Counted from the first letter of the stretch, positions 1 through 8,618 are shown. The stretch: 64,000 nucleotides of DNA from Nocardia rhamnosiphila NBRC 108938 (GCF_000720425.1 NZ_JOAJ01000001.1:310001-374000); one strand, 5' to 3'. A program made the numbers and translations. The notes: generated by a model not told the origin, from the letters alone.

Positions 1-176
1 CCGCGCAGGCACGCCAGGTGGTTGGACAGAATCTGCCGTGTCACCCCGATCTGCTCGGCCAACTCCGCCGGATATCCGGGCCCGGTGCGCAAGCTCAACA
101 GGATCCGGGTGCGGGTCGAGTCGGACAAGGCGTGCCCGAAGCGGGCCAGCGCGTCGGTGTGGACAGCGGTCTCCAT
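1..176 (-). CDS. ArsR-family regulator, N-terminal part
   Basis: Reading the minus strand from ATG at 176 gives about 58 residues before the window ends: a short N-terminus, then LSDSTRTRILLSLR, then AELAEQIGVTRQILSNHLACLR. This is the winged helix-turn-helix of the ArsR/SmtB family, with the recognition helix at about residues 44-57. No metal-binding cysteines are visible in this part; the C-terminal half lies outside the window. The inverted repeat TCTG-TATT-CAGA at 197-208, just upstream, is a plausible self-operator. The family assignment is good; the ligand is unknown. Confidence 0.8.
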   Translation of the reverse strand, partial: METAVHTDALARFGHALSDSTRTRILLSLRTGPGYPAELAEQIGVTRQILSNHLACLR

Positions 177-196
177 ACCCAGACGGTACATCAGAA

Positions 197-208
197 TCTG
201 TATTCAGA
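197..208. promoter_or_regulatory. Possible ArsR operator
   Basis: TCTG-TATT-CAGA, a short inverted repeat with a 4-base centre, lies 21 bases upstream of the partial ArsR gene. ArsR proteins usually bind imperfect AT-containing inverted repeats that overlap their own promoter, so autoregulation is likely. The assignment rests only on position and symmetry. Confidence 0.3.
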
Positions 209-456
209 AAACAATGAACCTTCAACGTGGGACCCAGCGGCGACCCGAGCCCTATGAGAGGGACAGCCTTTCGAGCCACCGGGACGCCTTGGACCAAGAT
301 CGTTATCGCGAACCTTTCAGCGCGGGCGGAGAAGCTCGGTTGGACGGGTCGCTCGACCCGGTCTCGATGGCATCGGCTGAGAGCCGAGGACCCTGGCCGA
401 GGCGGCGTTTGGGAAACCGTCCGGAGCGCTCACCTCGATGGCAGACCGAACCGGTC

Positions 457-861
457 CTATGGCTGAGAGCTTGGGGGCTGCCGCCGTTGTTCTCGCTGGG
501 CGGCGCGCACTTCGAGAACGAACAGTGCGATGAGGAGTGCGACGGAGATAGCCAGAACGGCGCCACCGCCGTATATGAGCCGCGCGTGCAGTTTCGGAGC
601 GCTCTCCCGTCGTTCTTTCTCCCCGGCCAGCACCTGCGCGTAGGTCTCGTCCGGCCGGTCGCTGTTCCAGTACATGCAGATATCGCCGGGTTGCATGACT
701 TTGTCATCGCATTTGGCGACGACAGGGCCGGTGGAGTCGTCGGTCCAGCTCAGGACGAGGCCGGCCACGCATGCCAGCAACGCCAAGACCATCGCATAGG
801 CGAGGAACTGGCCGGCCAGCCCGCGCAACCTTGCCATCAGCGGTTCCCGATCCGCAGCCAC
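457..861 (-). CDS. Small two-helix membrane protein
   Basis: This 134-residue protein has two clear membrane segments at about residues 17-38 and 94-114. The roughly 55-residue loop between them contains two cysteines (KCDDK and DICMYW) that could form a disulfide if it faces outward. The C-terminus is charged and glutamine-rich. GTG at 861 is preceded by a G-rich ribosome binding stretch; ATG at codon 9 is an alternative start. No family was recognised. It has no operon partner: the flanking stretches to 1101 and down to 177 show no convincing gene. Confidence 0.55.
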   Translation of the reverse strand: MAADREPLMARLRGLAGQFLAYAMVLALLACVAGLVLSWTDDSTGPVVAKCDDKVMQPGDICMYWNSDRPDETYAQVLAGEKERRESAPKLHARLIYGGGAVLAISVALLIALFVLEVRAAQREQRRQPPSSQP

Positions 862-1101
862 AGTCCCCCCTGGATTCCGTCCATCGATGCCTGCCGATCA
901 TCGCAACGATCACTCCACCCGGCAACTGGTCGCGGCCACTTCCTCGCGACTTCGGGCCTCGGCGACCGTCTCGTAACCAAGGTTTCGAGACGGTGCTCTG
1001 ATCGTCTCGAAATCGCGCTCGGCGGACGATGTCGGCCAGTTCGGCGCCTTGCGAGCATTGCCCACCCAGGTGGTGTCGGCACCGGTCGCTACGGTCACCG
1101 C

Positions 1102-1719
1102 ATGTCTCACCCCGCTCCGGACACTTTCGACCAGGTATGGGCTCGTTTCCTCGATCACCTCCGCATGTACTCGCCAGCCTCCGCCGCGACCCTGCAACCC
1201 GGCGCTACCGCCGAACAGATCGCGCACCTGGAAGCTGTCCACGGTTTCGCGCTACACCCCGACGTCCGGGCACTGCTCGAACATCACAACGGCACCGTGT
1301 ACGCCGCCGAAGGCGCCGGATTCCTACCGATGGGGTACATGCTCGACCCGATCGACCGGATCCTCTCCGGCCACGAGTGGCGAACCACCTTCAGCGCCGA
1401 GAACCGAGAACGGGGCTTGGACGAGGAGACCCTCTACGGCCATGCCCACCAATGGCTTCCGATCGCTCACTCCATCGACGCCGGTATCTTGTTCATCGAG
1501 CACCGCCCCGGACCGACCTACGGTCACGTCATCGAATTGGGTATCGGCTCGGGCGCTTTCGAGGGCTCCCTGTGGGGCAACACGCTGCGCGAATTCTTCG
1601 ATGCCCTCACTGGCTCCCTCGCCACCCGCACCCCCTTTCGCGACCAGACCCCCGAGGTCCGGGAGTCGAACCGCACCGGGAAGGTCTATTTGCACTGGGA
1701 ATTCGACTGGGACGAGTGA
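1102..1719 (+). CDS. SMI1/KNR4-family protein
   Basis: This 205-residue protein contains an SMI1/KNR4 (SUKH-like) domain: the entry region GATAEQIAHLEAVHGFALHPDVRALLEHHNG is followed by FLPMGYMLDPIDRI and a central WLPIAHSIDAGILFIE strand pair. Family members are often immunity proteins for contact-dependent or secreted toxins, but many are orphans, as this one seems to be; no toxin gene lies beside it. The frame is open far upstream, but homology-like sequence and normal composition begin only at this ATG, so the long upstream extension was discarded. The function in this organism is unknown. Confidence 0.75.
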   Translation: MSHPAPDTFDQVWARFLDHLRMYSPASAATLQPGATAEQIAHLEAVHGFALHPDVRALLEHHNGTVYAAEGAGFLPMGYMLDPIDRILSGHEWRTTFSAENRERGLDEETLYGHAHQWLPIAHSIDAGILFIEHRPGPTYGHVIELGIGSGAFEGSLWGNTLREFFDALTGSLATRTPFRDQTPEVRESNRTGKVYLHWEFDWDE

Positions 1720-2092
1720 GCCCTGCCCCGAGTACCCATCGAACGAGGTCCGCCATGATATCTGTCCGTGAATGCCCTTTTGGTGAACATGCTCGGCGGG
1801 CGTGGGCCGGGTTGGGGTGTTTCCAGGTGCGGGGATCGTAGGCTACCGGCGTGTTCTGGCCTGGTGGTGGCGATGGCGGGAGTGTAAGGTCTCAAAATTC
1901 GTGACATGCGCCGGTTGACTGACCTCGGTGTTTCCGGTTTGTCTCGGATCGTCGCGTGAGGGTTTGTCTCAGTTCGACGGCATTTCCTCGGGTTGGTGTG
2001 TGAGTTGGTCAGAGCGCGGGGTCTCGAATGTCCTCTGGCGAAGGAAGAAACGAAGCCGCCGATTGTCGGTAACACCTGCAATCATGCACGCT
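1720..2092. other. Non-coding stretch
   Basis: These 373 bases lie between the SMI1/KNR4 gene and the DUF6461 gene. Reading frames on both strands are short and of shadow composition. The sequence is locally less GC-rich (for example near 1880-1960) and could be a worn insertion-sequence edge, but no transposase or terminal repeats were recognised. Confidence 0.4.
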
Positions 2093-2770
2093 ATGACATC
2101 TTCCGACCCCTTGGCCCCATTCCGGTGGCTCCACGACGGTGACTCCCTGCTGGAAGATATCTTCACCGTGGCCTTTTTCCGCGGGCTCGAGCCGTCGGAG
2201 GTGGTGCGCCGCTTCAGCCGCGGCGAGGATCATGGCCAGGAATCGGACTTCGCCGGGCTCATGGACCAGGCCACCGAGTTCTCCATCAAAACCGACGGAG
2301 GGTACGGGGGAGGCACCGTGGGCGTCTTGCAGGTCGGTGAGTGGAGCGTGGCCATCGAGCCGATGGGGTGGATGGCCACGCTCCACGATGTCCTGGCCGA
2401 ATTGTCGCGTGATTGTGAGGTATTGGCCATCACTCGGCACGGCTACGCCGAGGACAGCCTCAGGTACGCGATCGACGGCACGATCGTCACGGGCTACAAC
2501 CCCTTGCAGTGCCCCTACCTTCGACACGGCTCCGAGCCCGACCGGCTCAACGGGTTCATGCGGGAGCTCGGCATGGCGGTGGACTCGCGGGACGACGAGA
2601 ACGACCGCGACGACGAGTACGACTGGGAGGACGAGGACGAGAGGGCCGAGAGCGACTACGTCTCTGCCCTGCCGGGTGCTTTCGCCCTGGCCGCGAAGCT
2701 CACCCAAGTGCGGTTCATCCCGGAAATCCTCGATCGCGCGATGCTCGTTGGACCCGTCGCGTACAGGTGA
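2093..2770 (+). CDS. DUF6461 family protein
   Basis: This 225-residue protein matches the layout of DUF6461: an opening helix with WLHDGDSLLEDIFTVAFFRGL, a GEWSVAIEPMGWMAT strand turn at about residues 83-97, and a later strand ending in a YNPLQ-like segment. An acidic low-complexity insert (Asp/Glu runs) occupies about residues 165-186. ATG at 2093 is used; ATG at 2084 would add three residues, and the longer upstream frame has no support. DUF6461 proteins are common in actinomycetes and have no known activity. The gene stands alone. Confidence 0.7.
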   Translation: MTSSDPLAPFRWLHDGDSLLEDIFTVAFFRGLEPSEVVRRFSRGEDHGQESDFAGLMDQATEFSIKTDGGYGGGTVGVLQVGEWSVAIEPMGWMATLHDVLAELSRDCEVLAITRHGYAEDSLRYAIDGTIVTGYNPLQCPYLRHGSEPDRLNGFMRELGMAVDSRDDENDRDDEYDWEDEDERAESDYVSALPGAFALAAKLTQVRFIPEILDRAMLVGPVAYR

Positions 2771-2811
2771 CCGTCCAGTAGCCACAGCGACGAGTACGGA
2801 ATCTCAGAACC

Positions 2812-3042
2812 GTGGCGGATACCGCGCTGGGCTGGCTGCTGGTCGCGGCCGGCACGTTGTGTATCGCGGTGAAGGAGACGAGGGAGTTCGTGGAGGATCT
2901 GGGCTGGGCGCAGGTGTGGACATGGCTGCTGGCGGTGGTGGCCGGGTTGGTGGCGGTAGGTAATGCGGCGTTGCAGACCGCCCGGACCCCTCTGGTCCTC
3001 GAGGCCGCCGCGCACGTCGGGGATCCCGGCGCCGCCTCCTGA
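2812..3042 (+). CDS. Small membrane protein
   Basis: This short frame of 76 residues from GTG at 2812 has two hydrophobic helices, at about residues 5-20 (LGWLLVAAGTLCIAV) and 36-53 (WTWLLAVVAGLVAVG), joined by a charged loop. Its stop is followed within 7 bases by a strong hairpin (3049-3093), as expected for a real transcript end. It lies 41 bases after the DUF6461 gene and may share its transcript. No family was recognised. Confidence 0.45.
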   Translation: MADTALGWLLVAAGTLCIAVKETREFVEDLGWAQVWTWLLAVVAGLVAVGNAALQTARTPLVLEAAAHVGDPGAAS

Positions 3043-3048
3043 AACAAG

Positions 3049-3093
3049 GGCACCGCCTGCGACGACCGGGGCGCTGACGTCACAGGCGGTGCC
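3049..3093 (+). terminator. Hairpin, likely terminator
   Basis: GGCACCGCCTG (3049-3059) pairs perfectly with CAGGCGGTGCC (3083-3093) across a 23-base loop, right after the small membrane protein stop. There is no T-run, which is usual for actinomycete terminators. Confidence 0.5.
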
Positions 3094-3150
3094 AGGGGTT
3101 TCGGTTATGCAGTTGGTGCGGGGATTCGGATTCCGGGGTGGATATCGAGG

Positions 3151-3486
3151 GTGTGTATCGCCGAGCTCGAACCGCTCGTCGACGAAGCCTACGACCTCGC
3201 GGTCATCGCGCGGATCCGCAACCCCATCGACCGTCACGGCAGTGGCCCCTACCCGGCCGAAGATCTCGCCGCGTTCACCGACGCCGAGCTCGGCATGAGT
3301 GATCCGCAGGTATCGGCTGTGGCCGGGTTGACGGCGCCGTCGGAAGAGGAGGCCGTCCTCCTTCGTGGCCTGTTCGCCGGTGTCCCTCCTGAGCGGCTCT
3401 GCTGTGGAGGGGAGGTCAGTCGTCGAGGTCGCGGTGTGTGTATCCGTAGAGTCCGGTCATCGTCATGGCGAGGGAAATCGCTATGA
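3151..3486 (+). CDS. Uncertain short reading frame
   Basis: The first 80 codons from GTG at 3151 have natural-looking composition (acidic, amphipathic, with PYPAEDLAAFTDAELG). The last 24 codons run antisense into the end of the ABC permease gene and look like noise (arginine/serine-rich). Either the gene is real with an odd tail, or it is a fragment whose 3' end has been lost. No family was recognised and there is no strong ribosome binding site. Confidence 0.25.
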   Translation: MCIAELEPLVDEAYDLAVIARIRNPIDRHGSGPYPAEDLAAFTDAELGMSDPQVSAVAGLTAPSEEEAVLLRGLFAGVPPERLCCGGEVSRRGRGVCIRRVRSSSWRGKSL

Positions 3487-5038
3487 GGATGAGGGTCGCG
3501 ACGGGATCCGGGGTGGTTTCGGGTACGGGAGCGAGATGAGCGAAGGGGGAAACTTGGATCAACCAGGCGGGCGCTCCCGCGCTTCGGGTGATGACATCGA
3601 GGAGGAAACCTCCGACCACCGGGAGGGCGCCGAGGGGGCTGACCGCGCTCGGATACCAGCCCAACGCCAGCACCGCGGCGCCGAGTGCGAGCAGGGCGAC
3701 CGGGGCGGTATTGAACGCGCTGGCCAGGGCTTGTCCCAGCCCGAGTGGTGTGCCGGTGAGTACCGCGCCGGCCCACAGCGCGACCGCCGCGGTGGTCAGC
3801 AGGACCGCGGCCCCTGCTGCGGCGACGAGGGTTTCGGCGCCGGCGAGTTGGTATCGAGACAGGGGCAGGCTGTGCAGCAGGCTTGACCGGCGGGCTTTCT
3901 CGTCGGCGGCCGTGGCCGCGATGCGGGTGGCGGCGTAGAGGCCGGCGGGGATGGCCAGGAGGGAGAACATCGCGGCGGCGAACCCGCTGGCCGAGCCGAG
4001 ACCGCCGAATCCTGCGGTGGCGGCGAGTTCGGCGAATCGCGGATTGTCGGTGAGGAAGTCCAGGATCGAGGAGAGCACCGCGCCGATGACCAGGAAGTAG
4101 GCGGCGATACCCACCGCCCATCCCGCGGTGGGGGCAGCGGCGCGGCGGGCGGCGAACCCGGTCACCGATCCCAGTAACCAGGTACGGGCAGCGCGTCTGT
4201 CCGACATACCGATCACCGCGCCGCCGAGGTCACGGCGGGGGGCAGCGGCGATCGCGGCGCCAACGACTGCGGCCGCTGCGCCGAGGAGGACCAGTACCGG
4301 CAGGAAGTGGTTGCCGGCGTAGGGGGCGGCGCGTGCGGCGAGCCCGAAGGGGGTGAACCAGGACAGCCAGGAGAGCGCGGCGACTCCGTCGGCGAGCATC
4401 CGCAGCAGCAGGCACACCCCGAGCAGTGCGGAGGCCGTTCCGGTGGCCGCGCTACGAGAGGGCAGCAGTTGCCCGGCGAGCAGGCCCGCTCCGGCGAAGG
4501 CTGTGGTGGCTCCGAACACGCAGAGGGCGTGGACGAGCGCGCCGGTGCTGTCGGTGCCGGTGGCGGCCAGGGCGATACCCACGCCCGCCGCGATCGCGGC
4601 GGCGGCCAGGGTCAGTGTCACGGCGCTGCGTGTGACCAGGTCCAGCAGCCGCGCCCGGCCGGCCAGCAGCAGATTCCAGCGTCCGCTGTCCTCTTCACCC
4701 CGGGTGATACGGGTTGCGGCCAGCAGTGCCCACAGGCCGCAGAGCACGAAGACGGGGGTGCCGGTGCGCCAGACGGTGAACCCGCCGGGGTCGTCGAGGG
4801 CTCGCGCGGCGCCGAACAAGACCCGGACCGCGGGGTTCTCGGTGAGCGCCCGCAGGGATTCGGTATCGAGGGCATCAGCGAATGTCGCCTGGTATTGCGC
4901 GGCGACCACGGCGGTGAGCCCGGTGGCGGTGAGAACGACCAGTGTTGCGCCGCGCCGTAGTTGACGCACGGTGAGCCGCGACACGGCACGCCCGGCCGGC
5001 GCGATGTCGGCCGGTGGCCGGAGTGTGGTGGCGGTCAT
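3416..5038 (-). CDS. ABC-2 type exporter permease
   Basis: This 540-residue integral membrane protein has about 12 hydrophobic segments in two similar halves, as in fused ABC-2 permeases of actinomycete drug and antibiotic exporters. A cytoplasmic stretch with RITRGEEDSGRWNLLLAGR at about residues 90-108 is typical: it is the coupling region that meets the ATPase. A second copy, with ATAADEKARRSSLLHSLPLSR, lies near residues 375-395, supporting an internal duplication. Its start overlaps the end of the ATPase gene by 4 bases, so the pair is translationally coupled. The substrate cannot be told from sequence; lipid or antibiotic export is the usual role. Confidence 0.85.
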   Translation of the reverse strand: MTATTLRPPADIAPAGRAVSRLTVRQLRRGATLVVLTATGLTAVVAAQYQATFADALDTESLRALTENPAVRVLFGAARALDDPGGFTVWRTGTPVFVLCGLWALLAATRITRGEEDSGRWNLLLAGRARLLDLVTRSAVTLTLAAAAIAAGVGIALAATGTDSTGALVHALCVFGATTAFAGAGLLAGQLLPSRSAATGTASALLGVCLLLRMLADGVAALSWLSWFTPFGLAARAAPYAGNHFLPVLVLLGAAAAVVGAAIAAAPRRDLGGAVIGMSDRRAARTWLLGSVTGFAARRAAAPTAGWAVGIAAYFLVIGAVLSSILDFLTDNPRFAELAATAGFGGLGSASGFAAAMFSLLAIPAGLYAATRIAATAADEKARRSSLLHSLPLSRYQLAGAETLVAAAGAAVLLTTAAVALWAGAVLTGTPLGLGQALASAFNTAPVALLALGAAVLALGWYPSAVSPLGALPVVGGFLLDVITRSAGAPAWLIQVSPFAHLAPVPETTPDPVATLILIAISLAMTMTGLYGYTHRDLDD

Positions 5039-5961
5039 TGGGCGCCCTTACCGTAGTAGTCGAGGAAGATCTCTTCGAGGGTGGGTTCACACAGTGACAG
5101 TGCCGTGACCTGGATTTCGGCGAGCGCTCGCAGTGCGGGGGCCGGCGGGCCGGACAGGGTGAACCGGATCCGGGTGTCATCGAGTTGCTCGACCGCGCCC
5201 ACACCGTCCACTTCGGTGAGTGCCGGCGGGTCGCCGTCATAGGAGACCTCGACTTCGGTGCGCTGGAGCCGCCGCAACTCCTCCAGGGTGGCGATGTCGA
5301 CGAGTCGGCCCGCACGCAGGATCGCGACCCGGTCGCACAGGGCTTCGACCTCGCCGAGTTGGTGTGAACTCAGGAACACGGTCTGTCCGCGGTCGCGGGC
5401 TTCGGTGACACAGCGCCGGAATTGGTGCTCCATCAGCGGATCCAGGCCGCTGGTCGGCTCGTCGAGGACCAGCAGCGGGGCGCGGGTGGCGAACGCGGCG
5501 ACCAACGCGACCTTCTGCCTGTTGCCGGTGGAGTAGGTTTTGCCGCGCTTGTCCAGATCGAGCGCGAACCGGTCGACCAGCTCGGCGCGGTAGCCGGTAT
5601 CGATGCCGGGGCCTGTACGGGCGAGCAGCTCCAAGATCTCGGCACCGGTCAGCGACGGCCACAGCGCGACATCGGCAGGTACGTAGGCGAGGTGCCGGTG
5701 CGCGGCGCGGACCCGGGCCGCGTCCTCACCAAAGATGCGCGCGGTGCCGGCGGTGGGCCGGATGAGACCGAGCAGCATCCGGATGATGGTCGATTTCCCG
5801 GCGCCGTTGGGCCCGAGGAATCCGAACACCTCGCCCGAGGTCACGGTCACGGTGAGGCCGTCGACGGCGACGGTGCGGCCGAATCGTTTGGACAGGTGAT
5901 CGATGGAAATTGCCGCGTTGGTGTCGAGGGCGCGCGCGGGCGGCGCCGTGGTGGTGGGCAT
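5035..5961 (-). CDS. ABC exporter ATP-binding protein
   Basis: This 308-residue ATPase carries Walker A GPNGAGKST at about residues 52-60, a Q-loop region near LGLIRPTAG, a signature region STGNRQKVALVAAFATRAP in which the usual LSGGQ is replaced by STGNRQ, Walker B LLVLDEPTSGLDP and the H-switch SSHQLGEVEALCDR. The C-terminal 80 residues are the regulatory extension typical of DrrA-like exporters. It is the first gene of the pair with the downstream permease. No regulator gene is adjacent, so control is unknown. ATG at 5961 follows a GGAAGGACTCC ribosome binding stretch. Confidence 0.88.
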   Translation of the reverse strand: MPTTTAPPARALDTNAAISIDHLSKRFGRTVAVDGLTVTVTSGEVFGFLGPNGAGKSTIIRMLLGLIRPTAGTARIFGEDAARVRAAHRHLAYVPADVALWPSLTGAEILELLARTGPGIDTGYRAELVDRFALDLDKRGKTYSTGNRQKVALVAAFATRAPLLVLDEPTSGLDPLMEHQFRRCVTEARDRGQTVFLSSHQLGEVEALCDRVAILRAGRLVDIATLEELRRLQRTEVEVSYDGDPPALTEVDGVGAVEQLDDTRIRFTLSGPPAPALRALAEIQVTALSLCEPTLEEIFLDYYGKGAQ

Positions 5962-6350
5962 CGGGAGTCCTTCCGGGTCGGCGGATATGACTTGCCGACC
6001 AGACTTCCCGGCGCACCTGGTGATGAGATTACGCTGGCGAGAGCGCGCAGATGGGGACTTTCACCGACAAGCATCACTGGGTACACCGGCGGCGACCACG
6101 GCGATCATGGCTGTCAGAAGGATCGTGGGGTAGGCCCACTGCATCCGTGCGGGTGATCTGTGGGCGCCGGAGTTTGCCCTGACTCGTCGAGCCCCACCCT
6201 CGGGTCTTCGATGACCGTGCCAGCAGGCTCGACCGTCGGATGTGGTGCCGGTTTCCTCGGTCGAGCCGCTGCAGTGGCCGTCCTTACGCGGTCCGGGCGG
6301 GTTCTGTGTCCCTGCCACCGGGTACCTGCGGTGCAGGAGGAGCCACGCTG
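5962..6350. other. Upstream region of ABC exporter
   Basis: This 389-base stretch lies between the divergent ABC exporter genes and the nhaA remnant. It should hold the exporter promoter near 5962-6060. A 27-codon hydrophobic frame on the minus strand (about 6061-6144, MQWAYPTILLTAMIAVV) could be a membrane-helix relic but is too short to call. Nothing else was recognised. Confidence 0.35.
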
Positions 6351-6660
6351 ATGAGCACCTCCGGGCCCCGCCCTGCTCTCCTGTCCCGAGGTTCCTGGCC
6401 GGAAGCCCGGCGTATCGCATCGATCCTTCGCACCGAGGCCGCCGGTGGGATCCTGCTGATCATCGCCGCGGCGATCGGGCTCATCTGGCCAATACGCCTT
6501 GGTCACACGCTTACGCGGCCTTGCGCGATTTCCAGCTGGGACCAACCGGCCTGCAGTCGAACCTGTCGTTGGAGACCTGGGCGGCCGATGGGCTGCTCGC
6601 GGTGTTCTTCTTTGTGGTCGGTGCTCACCTGGTGGCTGGTGCACCAGTCCGGAAAGACTC
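6351..6660 (+). pseudogene. nhaA: Truncated, frameshifted NhaA antiporter
   Basis: ATG at 6351 follows a good AGGAGG site and opens the NhaA N-terminus (RTEAAGGILLIIAAAIGLIW). At 6488/6489 one base is missing. The next frame continues the family sequence exactly (NTPWSHAYAALRDFQLGP, then SLETWAADGLLAVFFFVVG). The LELKREF segment that should follow is lost, and about 300 further residues, including the paired aspartates of the ion site, are absent. The intact family is about 390-440 residues, so this cannot be a working Na+/H+ antiporter. The remnant ends shortly before a secreted-protein gene. Confidence 0.85.
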
Positions 6661-6807
6661 GAACGATCGCTCATCGGCAGGCGTGCCGGTAGACCCGATG
6701 ACTCCGGGCGCGGCGGGAATCCGCTGTCAGAGCCTTTCCAGCGGTGGGGAGCTGCCGTGTTGACGGATACCCTTCGGCAACTTCACAACTCGTTCGAAAG
6801 GCGAGCA

Positions 6808-7143
6808 ATGATCTCGAACAATGTCGTCAAAACCGTCGTCGCCTCGACGCTGCCGCTGATCGCCGCCACGGTCGTCGCCGGAGGCGCTTCCGCCGACGCC
6901 GGGCCGATGGCCGATGCGCAGGCCACGCCGATCGCCGGTATTCCGCTGGAGGAGCCTCAGGACGTCAAAACCAACCCAGGCGCCCAGTACCCCGATCCCG
7001 TGTTGAACGGCGCTGCTCTGGGCGCCGGTATCGGCTCGGCGGTCGGTTCGGCCACGGGTTCCGGTGGGCCGATCCTCGGTGGGCTGATCGGCGCCTTGGT
7101 CGGTGCGGTGAATCCCGACGTGGTCCCGCAGGTTCTTCCCTGA
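6808..7143 (+). CDS. Small secreted protein
   Basis: This 111-residue protein begins with a signal peptide (hydrophobic core VVASTLPLIAATVVAGG) and a likely cleavage after ASA at about residue 28. The mature part is small and glycine/alanine-rich: a proline-containing linker precedes GAALGAGIGSAVGSATGSGG and a second glycine stretch, resembling glycine-zipper segments that insert into or pack on membranes. ATG at 6808 has a GAAAGGCGAGC site upstream. Similar small secreted proteins are common in Nocardia, with no known function. Confidence 0.65.
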   Translation: MISNNVVKTVVASTLPLIAATVVAGGASADAGPMADAQATPIAGIPLEEPQDVKTNPGAQYPDPVLNGAALGAGIGSAVGSATGSGGPILGGLIGALVGAVNPDVVPQVLP

Positions 7144-7198
7144 ACTGACTGGGTGTACCGACCACGGACGTTGGTGACGGCGTGGTGAGCTGACAAAA

Positions 7199-7259
7199 CG
7201 AAGACCTCCGAGTGAAGTGCGAGCTGTCTGGGAACGCATTCACCTACCGGAGGTCTTCG
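7199..7259. repeat. Inverted repeat at IS edge
   Basis: CGAAGACCTCCG (7199-7210) and CGGAGGTCTTCG (7248-7259) form a perfect 12-base inverted repeat across 37 bases. It ends on the GTG start of the IS481-type transposase remnant. The right arm contains the GGAGG ribosome binding site, so when transcribed from outside the stem would hide the transposase start. That could protect the element from read-through expression. Confidence 0.6.
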
Positions 7260-7612
7260 TGCTCCACCGTAACGCGCCGTTGTCGGAGTTGGGTCGGGTT
7301 GCGGCTTGCTCGTTGTGTCGTCGAGGACGGCTGGCCACTACGCCGGGCCGACCGCTACTGTGATTACGGCGCCGCCGCCATGGCCGATCGCTCCAGCCGC
7401 CCGCACCACAGCCCGAACCGGCTACCGAAACGCACCGAACACCGCATCATCAAAGTCTGGATCCTGCGCCGGTGGGGACCGGCGCGGATTGCTTATCTGC
7501 TGGGTTTGAATCCGGCAACGGTGCATCGCGTCCTGCGTCGCTACCGGATGACCCGGCTCGCCCACCTCGATCGGGCCACCGGCGTTGGCATCCGCCGGCC
7601 GTCACTTCCTGG
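7259..7612 (+). pseudogene. IS481-type transposase remnant
   Basis: The GTG at 7259 opens VLHRNAPLSELG. An extra G near 7290 then shifts the frame, and the family sequence continues as LRLARCVVEDGWPLRRADRY. After a short deletion it resumes with MADRSSRPHHSPNRLPKRTE and the second helix-turn-helix (AYLLGLNPATVHRVLRRY), ending near TGVGIRR. The whole DDE catalytic core (about 200 residues) is missing. This is therefore a dead 5' fragment of an IS481/IS3-superfamily element. No right terminal repeat could be found. Confidence 0.8.
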
Positions 7613-7655
7613 CTGTTCAAAAATTGACGCATTCCTGAACGTTGTCCTCGGACTC

Positions 7656-7676
7656 ATCGCTGGTCAGCGATTTTTG
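7656..7676 (+). terminator. Stem-loop with T-run
   Basis: ATCGCT-GGTC-AGCGAT (7656-7671) is a perfect 6-base stem with a 4-base loop, followed at once by TTTT. It has the classic Rho-independent form and lies just past the transposase remnant. Confidence 0.5.
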
Positions 7677-8207
7677 AGGACGCACTGTTGTCCACAAATG
7701 CCCTATTTATGGACATCTGTGTGACCGGGCGGGCCCGGGCCGAAGAGTGATAGCGGGTCCGCCAGCCCGCGCCGTCACGCGCTCCCCCGGCTGGCACTCG
7801 AGATGGCGACGCAGGGAACCGCCTGACGAAAGGTCGGTAGAACAGAGGGCGTCAACATATCCGGCCCGCCTGCGCCACTGACATCGAAGAGGGAATCAGC
7901 CACTCATATCCCGGTAGGAACTCGCAGCCAGTTGCGCGATGGCGGCATCGACTTCGGCGCGATAGTGCTCGCTGGGCACCGCTGCAGCCTGTCTCGGTAG
8001 TAGTTCACTGCGGACACTGTTACCAAGGTCGGGCGGCGTCGCGGGGAGCGGGTGTAGGTGCCGGGGTGGCGGGAGTGCGGCGCGGGCCTGATCAGGCGCG
8101 AAACCCCCTGGCGGTAGTTGCGCTTGTGGTGCTCGACAACCATGATCATGTTCGTCCGGTTCAGCCGTACTCCGGGCGCACGACAGCTCGTGCGGGCGGT
8201 CGGAGAG
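7677..8207. other. Non-coding stretch
   Basis: This 531-base stretch was checked on both strands. A minus-strand frame ending near 7897 has a natural-looking last 27 residues (AEVDAAIAQLAASSY) and may be the worn tail of a lost gene. No complete gene, repeat or regulatory site could be supported. Confidence 0.35.
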
Positions 8208-8615
8208 TCAGTGTTCGAAGTAGTCTTCACTGCTTACGGGCAGATTCGACTCTGATCGAGACAGACCTTGAACAGGCCGATCACGTACAGGCTTTGTGCT
8301 GGTGTTGAACAGTCCGGCGAGTAATACCAGGCTCGTCACGATCACGACGTGCGCGGTGAGGATCACCAGCATGGGTAGGGCGAAGCCCTCGTTGGTGAGG
8401 ATTCCGTGGTCTCCTACACAGTAGAGGGTGTAGTTGGTGGAGGTGCCTTCGGAGTCGTGGAAGGTGTCGGAGACGACCATGGGTTCGGTAGCCGGGGCGG
8501 AACAAAACAGAGGCGCGGTGAGTTTCGCTTCGCCTGGCCAGATAGCTACGGGCACAACGATGCTGAGAGCGCCGGTGAGGAGTCCGGTCAAGAGGGCTGT
8601 CGCTGGACGGGGCAT
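8208..8615 (-). CDS. Membrane protein beside lipoprotein
   Basis: This 135-residue protein has hydrophobic segments at about residues 8-25 (LTGLLTGALSIVVPVAIW) and 82-103 (MLVILTAHVVIVTSLVLLAGLF). A loop of about 55 residues between them carries two cysteines (FCSAP and LYCVGD) that could pair outside the membrane. The cytoplasmic tail is serine-rich. It starts 3 bases after the stop of the lipoprotein gene, so the two are co-transcribed and probably act together at the cell surface. No family was recognised. Confidence 0.6.
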   Translation of the reverse strand: MPRPATALLTGLLTGALSIVVPVAIWPGEAKLTAPLFCSAPATEPMVVSDTFHDSEGTSTNYTLYCVGDHGILTNEGFALPMLVILTAHVVIVTSLVLLAGLFNTSTKPVRDRPVQGLSRSESNLPVSSEDYFEH

Positions 8616-8618
8616 CGG

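Noticed and set aside
22..1101. A long plus-strand frame extending the SMI1/KNR4 gene upstream to position 22.
   Set aside because: Its sequence is arginine/proline-rich and antisense to the ArsR and membrane-protein genes; family-like sequence starts only at ATG 1102.
6061..6144. A 27-codon hydrophobic minus-strand peptide.
   Set aside because: It is too short, has no ribosome site, and chance hydrophobic runs of this size are common.
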